Positions 35,397-43,599 of a stretch of 64,000 nucleotides of DNA are shown in pieces. The translations under genes and the position numbers were made by a program. Within the stretch, counting starts at the first letter, position 1. Every line of letters starts with the position of its first letter. This stretch comes from an uncultured Paludibacter sp. GTDB taxonomy: Bacteria > Bacteroidota > Bacteroidia > Bacteroidales > Paludibacteraceae. The stretch covers positions 1-64,000 of the forward strand of contig CALCBD010000039.1 in NCBI GenBank assembly GCA_937897985.1, written 5' to 3'. The notes beneath the pieces were generated by a model that did no database searches, was not told the origin of the DNA, and saw nothing but the letters and a program-made list of their open reading frames with translations.

Positions 35397-36710
35397 TTAA
35401 TAAACAGCTGTCAGAGCAGATTTTTCGCTATTCCAATCACCTAATTTAATCATTTCCACCGTATTGACCTTTTGTTTATCATAAGGGCGTTCGACCCTGA
35501 TATAATTATTGGTAAACCCGACCATGTTATCACCATTATGTCTGCTCTCCCAAAGTACAGGATAAACCCTGCCCTGTTGACTTTCATAGAATGCTTTGGT
35601 TTTTTTACCGGAAAGCAGGTGAAGTATATCGCTGCGTTTTTTTCGTTCCTCCGGGGCTGTTATCTGTTCTATATCGAGCATTTTGGTTCCGGCGCGTTCC
35701 GAATAGGTGAATACATGCAGTTGCGAAATATCCAGTGAGTCGATAAATTCACAGGATTGCCCGAAAAGCTCCGGCGTTTCACCTCTGACCCCTACTATCA
35801 CATCGACACCGATAAAGGCATGTGGCATCAGGCGTTTTATCAAAGCTACCTTGCCTTCAAAAAGCTCTCTGTCATACTTTCTTTTCATCAGTTTCAACAC
35901 TTCGTTGGTTCCTGATTGCAGCGGAATATGAAAATGTGGCATAATACGTTTACTGTCTTTCACATATTCAATTATTTCATCTGTCAGCAAATTCGGTTCA
36001 ATCGAGGAAATCCGGAAACGTACATCCCTGTCGATAGCATCCAAAGCCTTCACAAGATCTAAAAAGTTCTCGTTGGTATGCACACCGAAATCACCAATAT
36101 TTACGCCAGTAAGTACAATTTCCCTTGCTCCTGCATCAATAGCTTCCATTGCTCTTTCAATTGTTTCGGCTACTGTACCGCTTCTGCTTCTTCCTCTTGC
36201 AAAAGGGATAGTACAATAAGTGCAATAATAATCACAACCATCCTGCACTTTCAGAAAATAACGTGTCCGATCGTCGCGCGAACAAGATGGTTTAAATTCC
36301 CTGAGTTGATTTATTTTGGTGGTATGTATTTCAGTCTGATTGTTTTTATCATGTTTCCTGAGATATTCCAGTATGCTGAACTTTTCATTTGACCCGAGCA
36401 CTAAATCCACTCCTTCAATCCCCGAAATTTCTTCAGGTTTGAGTTGTGCATAACAACCGGTCACCACCATTGTAGCATTGGGGTGCTGACGGTGAAGCCT
36501 GTTAATTGCCTGACGGCATTTGTGATCGGCAGTATCGGTTACCGAGCAGGTATTGATGATACAGACATCGGCTTGTTCGCCTGCCCGCACCTTTACAAAT
36601 CCTTCATTGGATAAGCTTTTGCCTATTGCCGATGTTTCGGCAAAGTTTAGTTTACATCCTAAAGTGTGAAATGCTACTTTTTTATTGTGAAATATATTGT
36701 TATCAATCAT
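35397..36710 (-). CDS. mtaB: tRNA (N6-L-threonylcarbamoyladenosine37-C2)-methylthiotransferase MtaB
   Basis: A radical-SAM methylthiotransferase that converts t6A37 to ms2t6A37 in tRNAs reading ANN codons. The N-terminal domain has cysteines in TLGCKLNFAETSAIGKSL (about 17), NTCSVTDTADHKCRQA (about 53) and GCYAQL. The radical-SAM cluster site is QDGCDYYCTYCTIPFARG (about 151-168). KLNFAETS and VTDTADHK are MtaB-type, separating it from RimO at 21.6 kb. A minus-strand box TACCTTTG (36741-36734) lies just upstream as a possible -7 element. Confidence 0.95.
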   Translation of the reverse strand: MIDNNIFHNKKVAFHTLGCKLNFAETSAIGKSLSNEGFVKVRAGEQADVCIINTCSVTDTADHKCRQAINRLHRQHPNATMVVTGCYAQLKPEEISGIEGVDLVLGSNEKFSILEYLRKHDKNNQTEIHTTKINQLREFKPSCSRDDRTRYFLKVQDGCDYYCTYCTIPFARGRSRSGTVAETIERAMEAIDAGAREIVLTGVNIGDFGVHTNENFLDLVKALDAIDRDVRFRISSIEPNLLTDEIIEYVKDSKRIMPHFHIPLQSGTNEVLKLMKRKYDRELFEGKVALIKRLMPHAFIGVDVIVGVRGETPELFGQSCEFIDSLDISQLHVFTYSERAGTKMLDIEQITAPEERKKRSDILHLLSGKKTKAFYESQQGRVYPVLWESRHNGDNMVGFTNNYIRVERPYDKQKVNTVEMIKLGDWNSEKSALTAVY

Positions 36711-37070
36711 TTTTATCCTTCAAATTCAGTGTGCAAAGGTAATAAATTTAAAACAGCTTCTAAAATAACAATCCTGACCTGTTTTGGTTTTGCGGAATTT
36801 TTTATTTTCATGCACTGATATTTTGAATACCTGTCCCCTTACACCTTAAAAGGGGAATTGAAAATAGTATCAGTTGTGGATACTTTTTAAACATTCCCTT
36901 ATGTGCACTCCCGATAGCCAATCCGGAGTATCTGGTCAAATACGTTTCATTATGTAAAAATATTTATCATATCTGCATCAACAGGGACTAATTTTAATTA
37001 TTCAGGCAACTTTTCACAAAACGCTTTCCTAAAGCACACATAAATCACAAATATCGCTGATATTTAATCA
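36711..37070. other. Intergenic region upstream of mtaB
   Basis: About 360 bp without a supported gene. The mtaB-proximal end holds the minus-strand -7-like box. The rest is AT-rich and shows no clear hairpin, repeat or RNA gene. Confidence 0.45.
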
Positions 37071-37102
37071 TTTGTCTTAGTCAATTTTTTTTCATATCTT
37101 TG
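37071..37102 (+). promoter_or_regulatory. Bacteroidota-type promoter abutting a small secreted-protein gene
   Basis: TTTG (37071-37074), 20 bp, and TATCTTTG (37095-37102) give an excellent match. The ATG of the next gene begins only 5 bp after the -7 box, so transcription would start at or within the first codons. Confidence 0.7.
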
Positions 37103-37106
37103 TTGT

Positions 37107-37505
37107 ATGAATCGTTTACTGAAATACTTTGTCACTCTGTTCATGGTATCAGCTGTTCTTACTTTCGGAATAGCTACAGTATCTGTGTATCCCTTCAAAG
37201 TCAGACAGGAAAGCAACAAAGTCAATGATGAAGATTCTGCACCGGGGCCAGTGTCAGGGTTTTTCAGTAAAAGCGAAATTTCTTCGCTATTCGGATTGGG
37301 TAACGAGCGAACCAACATCTCAGAACCCGGCCAATCAATTCCCGGAGCGGCTGCAAATTCAGCCTCAAACTCATTACGTATCAGTTACTTACAACAGATA
37401 CATCATCAATTATACAATACGGGAAATAATTTTTACCTGCTTCAGTCAGCTTTCAAACAGCTGAACGGATATTACCTTTACCATTTGTGTAAACTGCTGA
37501 TTTGA
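37107..37505 (+). CDS. Small secreted protein of unknown function
   Basis: A 132-residue protein I do not recognise. Residues 1-30 form a signal-peptide-like segment with positive charges (Arg3, Lys6) and a hydrophobic core (TLFMVSAVLTFGIATVSVYPF overall). The rest is polar and low in charge, rich in Ser, Asn, Gln and Gly, with a C-terminal Tyr/Leu-rich stretch (QLNGYYLYHLCKLL). The ATG at 37107 is kept because it supplies the basic start of the signal peptide; the next Met is at residue 13. Its promoter abuts the ATG. It may be cotranscribed with the next gene 130 bp on. Confidence 0.6.
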   Translation: MNRLLKYFVTLFMVSAVLTFGIATVSVYPFKVRQESNKVNDEDSAPGPVSGFFSKSEISSLFGLGNERTNISEPGQSIPGAAANSASNSLRISYLQQIHHQLYNTGNNFYLLQSAFKQLNGYYLYHLCKLLI

Positions 37506-37635
37506 TTTTTTAATTCGGTATTTCTCATCACTAAAGTCAGTTCAGTGTAACAAACTGACACCAATCAGTATCAAATTAAATTAATTAATCAATTGTGAAC
37601 AAACAGGTTTTGATCACAGCAACAACTATATTCAA

Positions 37636-38169
37636 ATGGAAAATAATGAATCAATTGAGCATGTTCTGGAGAACATGGATAAAAATCTGATAATTAAAAC
37701 AAAAAGCCCTGCATATCAATCACTTCTTTTCATTTTCACCGGTTTAATCATCTTTGCATCTTACACTGCCAACGAATGGCCGGCATCAAGCGTAATGCCT
37801 CATTTCTTATTCGTTTTGGGAGCTTCCATCATTGTTTACGGAGTGTTACGATTCTTTTTAAGAAAGGCATATTTTATTGCAACTGAAAATAAAGAACGAA
37901 TCAGAATCAAAGAAATTTATTTTAAGTACGAAGACCGTGAAAAACTGGTAAAAATAATTGAATCCGGGAACCTGAATGAACTCGGGAAACTAAATATTTC
38001 GGTTAGTGACGGACTCAGACTCAGGGTAGCTTCCACCGTCGATGGAAACATTTGCTTCTCTCAGGTAGTTACATATATCGCAAACGAACGTGTCAATGTC
38101 AATACTGTTAAGCAGCATTCAACTGCCGAAGCCGGTATCATTCACCAATTTATTCAGAAAATCAAATAA
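37636..38169 (+). CDS. Membrane protein of unknown function
   Basis: A 177-residue protein not assigned to a family. After about 25 polar residues come two membrane helices (about 29-43 and 57-75; LLFIFTGLIIFASYTA, LFVLGASIIVYGVLRF). The remaining cytoplasmic domain (about 80-177) is mixed in charge and has KIKEIYFKYEDREKLVKI-like helices and strand-rich segments (LRLRVASTVDGNICFSQVVT). The start MENNESIEHVLENMD follows a spacer without a clear promoter. It ends 4 bp before a MITE-like element. Confidence 0.65.
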   Translation: MENNESIEHVLENMDKNLIIKTKSPAYQSLLFIFTGLIIFASYTANEWPASSVMPHFLFVLGASIIVYGVLRFFLRKAYFIATENKERIRIKEIYFKYEDREKLVKIIESGNLNELGKLNISVSDGLRLRVASTVDGNICFSQVVTYIANERVNVNTVKQHSTAEAGIIHQFIQKIK

Positions 38170-38173
38170 AAAC

Positions 38174-38377
38174 AAAAAGCTGTCTTATAAGTCCCTGTAC
38201 AATTTCATAAAGTTATAAATTGTAAGTTGAGAATTGAATAATTCATATTTTTGAACGCTAAGATGCTACGACACGAAGCCGCAAAAGTATTTTCTTTGTG
38301 TCGTTGAATTCAAAAAATATCTCTTACAGATTGTAAGTAGGTTGTGAAAAAAATCAACTTATGAGACAGCCTTTTTT
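38174..38377. mobile_element. MITE-like element with terminal inverted repeats
   Basis: The left end AAAAAGCTGTCTTATAAGT (38174-38192) is the near-exact complement of the right end ACTTATGAGACAGCCTTTTT (38357-38376), and the whole 204 bp is roughly palindromic (CGACACGAAG near 38268 with CTTTGTGTCG near 38296). It has no coding capacity. GGCTGTCTCATAAGT-type ends are familiar from transposon termini. Its place between convergent genes also allows it to act as a terminator. Confidence 0.7.
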
Positions 38378-38424
38378 ATAATCCGATACAAATCATCGCC
38401 GGATATATTGTTTTACTTCAACCT

Positions 38425-39456
38425 TTAGTGTTTTAGGGGTCTTTTCTTCATCATACCGCCTTTTGTATCTTTCACACTATTCATTACAACAAATGCTGAA
38501 GGTTCTATCTTTTCAATTTCAGACTTGAGTTTATTCAATTCCAGGCGCGTAATCACCGTATAAATGATTTCGACATCTCTGGTGTCGTGCTGCCTGCCAT
38601 ATCCCCGCTTGCCTTTGTAAATAGTCACTCCTCTGCCAAGTTTGTAAATAATCATTTGTCTGATTTTTTCACTCTCTACTGCAACGATTGTAACTCCTGT
38701 ATATTCCTCTATACCTTCAATAATGAAATCAAGTGTTTTTGATGCCACAAAATAAGTAACCATCGAATACAAAGCATTTTCAACACCGAGCAGATATGCA
38801 GCCACTAAAAAAATAACAACATTCACACTGATAATTATATCGCCAATGGTGGTACCAAATTTACGGCTCAGATAAATGGCTAATATCTCAGTGCCATCGA
38901 TCACAGCCCCTCCACGAACAGTGAGACCGATTCCTGCTCCCAGAAAAAATCCTCCGAAAATTGCCACCAGAATATTGTCATTAGTGACATTGGGAAAATC
39001 CACAATAGCCAGACACAAAGCTAAGCCCGTAATAGCTAATGATGTTTTTATGGCAAAGTGTTTTCCCATTATTTTATAACCAAGCAGTATAAACGGAAGA
39101 TTGATACATACAATCAGGATAGAAAGGGGGATGGATGAAATTGCGGTGATAAGCAGAGATATACCCGTCACTCCGCCATCAATAAAATGATTGGTCAATA
39201 AAAATCCTTTAAAACCGAACGAAGCAGCAAAAATACCAATTACTATCAAAATAAAGTTTCTGATACTTCTATCGGCTGACTTTTTCAGCTTCTTGTAACT
39301 TTTAGCATAAATGTAATCTGAAAAATCATCCGGCTTTCCGGGATTTCCCTTAATGCGTAATGTCGACTGATAAATAATCCTTCGAAGTAATGTATTCATT
39401 TTTCTTGTTTTTTGAAATTTCCGGTCTTTTCTGATATTTCGCGTAAGATAGTTCAT
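38425..39456 (-). CDS. YitT family membrane protein (DUF161/DUF2179)
   Basis: A 343-residue protein with five or six membrane helices (FILIVIGIFAASFGFKGFLL at about 67-86, ISLLITAISSIPLSILIVCI at about 99-118), a GG-rich loop (FGGFFLGAGIGLTVRGGAV), and a C-terminal cytoplasmic DUF2179 domain with RGVTIYKGKRGYG. The YitT family is widespread, and its transport role is unproven. The N-terminus is unusually long and basic; an alternative ATG at 39399 (Met20) would shorten it. An inverted repeat directly abuts the upstream start codon. Confidence 0.9.
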   Translation of the reverse strand: MNYLTRNIRKDRKFQKTRKMNTLLRRIIYQSTLRIKGNPGKPDDFSDYIYAKSYKKLKKSADRSIRNFILIVIGIFAASFGFKGFLLTNHFIDGGVTGISLLITAISSIPLSILIVCINLPFILLGYKIMGKHFAIKTSLAITGLALCLAIVDFPNVTNDNILVAIFGGFFLGAGIGLTVRGGAVIDGTEILAIYLSRKFGTTIGDIIISVNVVIFLVAAYLLGVENALYSMVTYFVASKTLDFIIEGIEEYTGVTIVAVESEKIRQMIIYKLGRGVTIYKGKRGYGRQHDTRDVEIIYTVITRLELNKLKSEIEKIEPSAFVVMNSVKDTKGGMMKKRPLKH

Positions 39457-39458
39457 TT

Positions 39459-39486
39459 TTTTCGTATTTTAGTTTTAATACGAAAA
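39459..39486. promoter_or_regulatory. Perfect 10-bp inverted repeat upstream of yitT
   Basis: TTTTCGTATT (39459-39468) and AATACGAAAA (39477-39486) are exact complements around an 8-bp spacer. The repeat begins 3 bp from the yitT ATG on the minus strand. A protein-binding operator or a leader hairpin are both possible. Confidence 0.5.
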
Positions 39487-39766
39487 CTAAATTCGATGAA
39501 ACTTTACTTCATTTACAGATTCATGCTTCCCGGCTACAGGTTCCCCATCGCGAATCTGAGTTATTCAAAACATCCGGATTGAGTAACGTATTTTGATTTT
39601 TTCAAATGTCAGCCGACCGGTATGGGTACTACTTAAGGCTGCATTTACCATTTAAATTAACTCACTTTTCAGCTATAATGTTCGGATTTGCAGAACAAAA
39701 AATGATAAGTTCCTCAAACCCTTATCCTTATCGAAAACACAAATTTAAATTGAAAATTGTATTGAA
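39487..39766. other. Intergenic region between yitT and the Gly-rich lipoprotein gene
   Basis: About 280 bp lies between the end of the lipoprotein gene and the yitT start. No gene, tRNA or clear terminator is supported. A short plus-strand frame beginning at 39496 gives only 28 codons and has no supporting feature. Confidence 0.45.
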
Positions 39767-41227
39767 CTACCACGGGATAGTCTCAACCTGCCGGAATTCA
39801 ACTCTGCCCGGACTTCCATTATGTCCGCCCGGCCCGTTCATTCCGTTCAAACCTGAGCGTCCGTTTCTTCCGGGAGGATTACCTGCTCCGCCACTGCCAC
39901 CACTTCCACCGGTACCACCCCAGCCACCACTGCCGCCGTTACCGCCACTCACCTGAACTTTTATAAGATTCATGTAGTTTTTCATTGCGGCAGTATAATA
40001 CACAATGACATAACCTCCGTTTCCACCATCGCCACCGATCCCGCCGTATCCTCCTTCGCCCCCGAAACCACCATCGCCTCCTTTTCGCTGGCGTGTAACA
40101 GGTTTAAGAATTTCCTGCCTGATTTCCTTCCCTGATGTATCTTTCTTAACAATAATTTCTTTGACATAGTCGGTGTAAAATTCGCCGGTATAACCATTTC
40201 CACCAGTACCACCATTTCCACCCGAACCACCACTTCCACCGTTGCCACCGGATGCATAAACAGAAATATTACCACCATCAGGATTGATGTAATAATAACG
40301 TTGTACGTTTTTACTGATATCGTCGACGAGTAATTTTACAAGCTTGGTTTGAAGGATTGAATCGTAATACATATCGGCATACACATCAATGTCACCGGCA
40401 TGGTAGCCGTGACTTCCGTTTTCGCCGTCCTCACCGTGCCTTCCGTGCTCACCTGTTGCACCTGAGCTTCCGCTGAAACCACTGCTCCCAAACATCCCCG
40501 ATCTTCCTGAACCATTGTATTGATAAGCTTCTTTGTAATCAAGTCTGAAATCAAAAATACTGTAAACATTCGTATCTTTTTTCAATTGAATCATTAAGCC
40601 GGGTGTATGATCCGGGTTATCAAAAATATTGTCACTTACAATGAAGTCACCATCAACAAAAGTTCCGCCTTTGGATATAACTTCGTAGTCTTTCAACATT
40701 TTTCTAACCGAACTGCCACCTTCATAAGTTAACTGTTGACCGTTGTCGTAGGTAACCTTAATGCCAAGTTTTACTCTTGTTCCGGGGATTTTTTTGAATG
40801 TATTCAAAGGATAAATCAGGAGCCTGTTTTCGTAATTCAGCCATATTGTATCGCGGAAAATCTTTTCGGGTTGATATTTGGAACTGAATTGAAGGGGAAT
40901 ACATTTAAAATCGTTAGTTTCAGTTTGATCGATGGATATTTTACCATTACTGAATTTCGCATTCTGAAGAGTAATATCGAAATTTTTCCAGTTCAATGAA
41001 CCTCTCAGAGATCCTGTTGTTTTGAATATCTGATTATCTGTTGTAAACACAACAAAACCGGATTTAAACCTGGTTCCGGGTAATTTAAGTACGTTTTCGG
41101 TACGTAAACTAATTTTACTGACATCAAAATTCTCAAGTGATTTCACTCCGGGTCTGAAAACCGAGCAGGATGTAAAAGAAGTAATAACCAACAGGAGTGA
41201 TAATTGTAAAATATTGTGGTTTTTCAT
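39767..41227 (-). CDS. Lipoprotein with collagen-like glycine repeats
   Basis: A 486-residue protein I cannot assign to a known family. The N-terminus is a lipoprotein signal peptide ending in SFTSC (Cys21). Residues about 30-235 are beta-rich with no glycine repeat. Then four glycine-rich blocks alternate with ordinary segments: about 237-275 (true Gly-X-Y triplets such as GATGEHGRHGEDGENGSHG), 324-346, 382-405 and 426-476 (GGNGG and GGSGG types). The last block ends with a Gly-X-Y stretch containing GLNGMNGPGGHNGSPG. It is likely anchored in the outer membrane. It stands alone on its strand. Confidence 0.8.
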   Translation of the reverse strand: MKNHNILQLSLLLVITSFTSCSVFRPGVKSLENFDVSKISLRTENVLKLPGTRFKSGFVVFTTDNQIFKTTGSLRGSLNWKNFDITLQNAKFSNGKISIDQTETNDFKCIPLQFSSKYQPEKIFRDTIWLNYENRLLIYPLNTFKKIPGTRVKLGIKVTYDNGQQLTYEGGSSVRKMLKDYEVISKGGTFVDGDFIVSDNIFDNPDHTPGLMIQLKKDTNVYSIFDFRLDYKEAYQYNGSGRSGMFGSSGFSGSSGATGEHGRHGEDGENGSHGYHAGDIDVYADMYYDSILQTKLVKLLVDDISKNVQRYYYINPDGGNISVYASGGNGGSGGSGGNGGTGGNGYTGEFYTDYVKEIIVKKDTSGKEIRQEILKPVTRQRKGGDGGFGGEGGYGGIGGDGGNGGYVIVYYTAAMKNYMNLIKVQVSGGNGGSGGWGGTGGSGGSGGAGNPPGRNGRSGLNGMNGPGGHNGSPGRVEFRQVETIPW

Positions 41228-41414
41228 AACTGTATTTTTAGTTAATAATGTATTTTTTTAACCGCAGACATAAAATGTGCCAAAAAACGCTGACTAATCA
41301 CATTACTGATTATTTCTGCGAAGTAGTTTTTATCGAAAGAACCGGTGTACAATAATTTCCCGGAAAAATTGCCGGAGAATTATCGACATTGTACCCGGAA
41401 TTCTGTCAATACTC

Positions 41415-41453
41415 AAAACAAAACAACCCGTCAGCAATACTGCTAACGGGTTG
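41415..41453 (-). terminator. Rho-independent terminator of the carboxyltransferase gene (minus strand)
   Basis: CAACCCGT (41424-41431) pairs with ACGGGTTG (41446-41453), with an inner AGCA/TGCT stem. On the minus strand it is followed by a T-rich tract (complement of CAAAACAAAA). It lies just downstream of the gene ending at 41477. Confidence 0.88.
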
Positions 41454-41476
41454 TGACATTAGAGATGCCGACTGAA

Positions 41477-43243
41477 TTATTTTTGTTCGATATAGGCTAT
41501 TACATCACCTTTCTTTACCATTTCGCCCTGTTTCTTTTCAACGCCTACAATACGTCCGTTACAAAAACTATTGATATGTTCGAGTCCGTAACGTGTCTGG
41601 AGTGTACATACTGTTTCCTTTTCCTTCACGAGTTTACCATGTACAGGTTCCTTCGATTTATCCTCAAAATCGACTTCCCAAAGCACACGTCCGGTAGCAG
41701 GAGCTTCCAGCGGTTCGGCATTCGGATATTTCAGAACGCGGATATCAGGTATCGCGATATTCATCTTGCCGTATTTTTCTTTTATAGCTGCCTCGAGTTC
41801 AGCATCGAACCGTTTTTTGGCTTCACCTGATTTGTAATCGCGGTATTGCTTTTCGTGCATCGCAAATTCAAACAATTCTTCATCATCGCGACCTCTGTCC
41901 CACCCTTTTTCCTTCATCTCGGCAATAAAGCGCGGAAGTTCATCCGGATAGTTGTCCTGAGGATTTCCATCGAAAAATTCATATTTGTTTTTCTTAGCCA
42001 GCTCTACAATTTCCGGAGCAAGTGTTCCGGGTAATTTACCTGCTTTACCGAGAATCATGTCCCAGGTATTTTTATCTATCATGGTCCATCTCGGTTCACC
42101 TTTGATCATGAACATCACGTTCATCAACGCGATGTTTTTTACATACTGGCTGAAAGGTGTTACCAAAGGCGGATTTCCGAGTTTTGGCCAGATGAATTTC
42201 ACTTCGTCAAATAGCATCACCAACAATTCGTCGGTGCTGAGTTCGTTCTTGCCATTGTTTTTAAGATAGGTATTGATTCCGGCGTGTACTCCCTTCAAAT
42301 CAGCCATCAATGAACCCATCATTCCACCAGGCAAACCGCAACCTACGAGCAGCGAGGTCATGAATTTATTCCTGTCGTCGATAAAATAGCCAAGGAAATC
42401 GTCGATAAAGCTCTGGGTCAGTCTGCGCGCTTCCATATATGCGCTCATATTAATTTCCGGCACTTTAAATCCTGCATCCTTCAGCATAGCCTGAATGGTA
42501 ATCACATCCGGATGAACCATTCCCCACGAAAGCGGCTCCATGGCTACATCGAGGTAATCAACACCTGCCTTAGCCACTTCGAGCATCGAAGCTACTGAAA
42601 ATCCGGGACCTGAATGTCCGTGATACTGAACGATAATATCGGGATGCGATGTTTTAATAGCGCGAACAATATTGCCAAGCATTACCGGACGACCGATACC
42701 TGCCATATCTTTCAGACAGATTTCTTCAGCACCTGCTGCTATCAGCTGTTCCGACATATTGATGTAATATTCAGCAGTATGAACTTCCGAATAGGTGATA
42801 CACATGGTAGCCTGTGGAATCATTCCCGCTGCTTTTGCATATTTGATGGAAGGAATAATGTTCTGAACATCATTCAGTCCGCAGAAAATTCGTGTAATGT
42901 CAACCCCCTGCGCTTTCTTCACTTTATACATCAATTCACGTACATCTGCAGGGACGGGATTCATCCTGATACCGTTCAGTCCGCGGTCGAGCATGTGTGT
43001 CTGAATACCTGCATCGTTGAAGGGTTTTGTAAAGGTACGTACTGCATCGTTCGGGTTTTCTCCGAAGAGCAAATTCACCTGTTCCGAAGCTCCTCCGTTG
43101 GTTTCGACACGGGCAAAACAACCCATTTCGATGATTACCGGTGCTATTTTTTCTAACTGATCCTTACGCGGGACATATTTACCCGACGATTGCCACATGT
43201 CGCGATATACGAGACTGAATTTAATTTCTTTCTTTGCATTCAT
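41477..43243 (-). CDS. Carboxyltransferase-domain protein (oxaloacetate decarboxylase alpha / pyruvate carboxylase B type) lacking the biotin lysine
   Basis: A 588-residue protein. The N-terminal HMGL-like TIM barrel begins KKEIKFSLVYRDMWQSSGKY with EICLKDMAGIGRPV near residue 190 (carboxyltransferase metal site) and VQYHGHSGPG near 220. A PYC_OADA helical domain follows. The C-terminal barrel-sandwich domain is present (APATGRVLWEVDF, NGRIVGVEKKQGEMVKKGD), but where biotin carriers have AMKM it reads TRYGLEHI, with no acceptor lysine. The ATG at 43243 is preferred over 43315 since it gives the family start. Two palindromes flank its probable promoter. Confidence 0.88.
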   Translation of the reverse strand: MNAKKEIKFSLVYRDMWQSSGKYVPRKDQLEKIAPVIIEMGCFARVETNGGASEQVNLLFGENPNDAVRTFTKPFNDAGIQTHMLDRGLNGIRMNPVPADVRELMYKVKKAQGVDITRIFCGLNDVQNIIPSIKYAKAAGMIPQATMCITYSEVHTAEYYINMSEQLIAAGAEEICLKDMAGIGRPVMLGNIVRAIKTSHPDIIVQYHGHSGPGFSVASMLEVAKAGVDYLDVAMEPLSWGMVHPDVITIQAMLKDAGFKVPEINMSAYMEARRLTQSFIDDFLGYFIDDRNKFMTSLLVGCGLPGGMMGSLMADLKGVHAGINTYLKNNGKNELSTDELLVMLFDEVKFIWPKLGNPPLVTPFSQYVKNIALMNVMFMIKGEPRWTMIDKNTWDMILGKAGKLPGTLAPEIVELAKKNKYEFFDGNPQDNYPDELPRFIAEMKEKGWDRGRDDEELFEFAMHEKQYRDYKSGEAKKRFDAELEAAIKEKYGKMNIAIPDIRVLKYPNAEPLEAPATGRVLWEVDFEDKSKEPVHGKLVKEKETVCTLQTRYGLEHINSFCNGRIVGVEKKQGEMVKKGDVIAYIEQK

Positions 43244-43316
43244 AATTTCAATTAATTCCTTTATCTTAAATACTTGTATTTTAAACCTGTTATTACTTTC
43301 AACTAAATATGTCAAT

Positions 43317-43389
43317 TAAAGAAATATTTCTTTATTTACATGGCAAATATACTACAATTATCCTGAATTAAAGAAATATTTCTTTAATT
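43317..43389 (-). promoter_or_regulatory. Two palindromic operators flanking the carboxyltransferase promoter
   Basis: TAAAGAAATATTTCTTTA (43317-43334) is a perfect 18-bp palindrome. The core AAAGAAATATTTCTTT recurs at 43370-43385 inside a perfect 24-bp palindrome (43366-43389). Their centres are 52 bp apart, about five helical turns. Between them is TATATTTG on the minus strand (43351-43344), a -7 box, so the distal palindrome overlaps the expected -33 region and the proximal one lies near the start site. This is the arrangement expected for a repressor with paired sites. Confidence 0.65.
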
Positions 43390-43550
43390 ATTTTTAATCA
43401 CAATCTGAGACGGATTTTTAATTTGTAAGCAAAGTGCATGATTCTATTAAATAATTGCACAGAGGCTTAAAAATGATTAATAAAACAAACTTTTACCACA
43501 AAAAATGTATTGAACTGAAAGTTTAAAAAAAGTTGTTCGACTCAGAAAAG

Positions 43551-43581
43551 TTGAACAAATGGCAGTTTATAGTTACTTTTG
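43551..43581 (+). promoter_or_regulatory. Bacteroidota-type promoter of lipA
   Basis: TTG (43551-43553), 20 bp, and TACTTTTG (43574-43581) match the consensus. The ATG of lipA lies 18 bp after the -7 box, giving a short leader. Confidence 0.7.
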
Positions 43582-43599
43582 CAAAAAAAAATAAAACTT

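Noticed and set aside
39606..39956. 116-codon Pro-rich plus-strand frame
   Set aside because: It is the antisense reading of the GGN repeats of the glycine-rich lipoprotein; the minus-strand frame is longer, has a lipobox and a full domain plan.
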